Assembly (NCBI GenBank): GCA_900547805.1 | Contig: URIE01000102.1 | Coordinates: forward strand, 1 to 6,108 | Source of the DNA: an uncultured Collinsella sp. | GTDB taxonomy: Bacteria; Actinomycetota; Coriobacteriia; Coriobacteriales; Coriobacteriaceae | DNA: 6,108 bases | Direction: 5' to 3' | Part shown: piece by piece, positions 6,034 through 6,108 of the stretch | Position numbering within the stretch: position 1 is the first letter of the stretch | How the letters are laid out: the number at the start of each line of letters is the position of its first letter | Notes under the pieces: generated by a model | Database searches by the model: none | Seen by the model: the letters and a program-made list of their open reading frames with translations, nothing else | What the model was told of the DNA's origin: nothing | Program-made: the position numbers and the translations under genes

Positions 6034-6108
6034 TCCTGTTTCCCGCAATCGATCTGATCGGCGGCAAGGTTGTGCGCCTGGAGCGCGGCGACCGCAGCCG
6101 CTGCAAGG
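6030..6108 (+). CDS. hisA: ProFAR isomerase, N-terminal fragment (cut by window edge)
   Basis: This is the start of the (beta/alpha)8-barrel isomerase that converts ProFAR to PRFAR, the substrate of HisF-HisH. Only 26 codons are in the window. They read MILFPAIDLIGGKVVRLERG followed by DRSRCK. MILFPAIDL..GK.VRL is the HisA N-terminus, with D8 as the first catalytic aspartate. HisF would instead begin with a motif such as IPCLDV. The ATG overlaps the hisH TGA by 4 bases (ATGA), and GAGGAGG (6016-6022) sits 7 bases upstream inside hisH, so the two are translationally coupled. The gene is partial only because the window ends; nothing suggests it is broken. Confidence 0.93.
   Translation, partial: MILFPAIDLIGGKVVRLERGDRSRCK

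Noticed and set aside
4453..6048. A 531-codon open frame on the minus strand across hisC, hisB and hisH
   Set aside because: It lies antisense to three genes with clear catalytic motifs and arises from strong G/C third-position bias. The translation is rich in His, Arg, Ala and Gly and shows no recognisable domain.

Overview
The window is almost entirely a rightward histidine biosynthesis operon from a high-GC bacterium: a fused hisZ-hisG gene, then hisD, hisC, hisB, hisH and the first 26 codons of hisA, which runs off the right edge. The strong G/C bias at third positions, Ala/Asp/Gly-rich proteins, and a short-form HisG combined with HisZ suggest a high-GC actinobacterial lineage. My best guess is a Coriobacteriia gut commensal (Collinsella-like). 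That placement is an inference from style and memory and was not tested by any search.

Layout. Positions 1-186 hold a three-copy tandem repeat of exactly 62 bp. Each copy folds into a long hairpin whose sequence changes preserve pairing only on the + strand. Positions 187-253 are a short stretch in which I see nothing convincing. A perfect 12-bp hairpin lies at 254-285, and hisZG starts at 321 behind a good Shine-Dalgarno. After hisZG there is a 105-base spacer, the longest in the operon. hisD, hisC and hisB are packed end to end (1-base and 0-base gaps). A 45-base spacer with a small inverted repeat then precedes hisH. hisH and hisA overlap by 4 bases (ATGA).

How the genes work together. 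HisZG would condense ATP with PRPP, the first and normally feedback-controlled step. HisA isomerises ProFAR, and HisH supplies ammonia to HisF (not in the window) to make imidazole glycerol phosphate. HisB dehydrates it, HisC transaminates the product, and HisD oxidises histidinol to histidine. Genes for HisF, HisI/HisE and histidinol-phosphate phosphatase are not in the window; hisF and hisI/E may lie downstream of hisA.

The genes themselves are ordinary housekeeping enzymes. The points worth a second look are the hairpin array upstream, the single-chain HisZ-HisG fusion, an in-frame 18-bp tandem duplication inside hisH, and the small inverted repeats in the two spacers. I found no CRISPR array, insertion sequence, tRNA, rRNA or anything resembling a new defence or mobile system.
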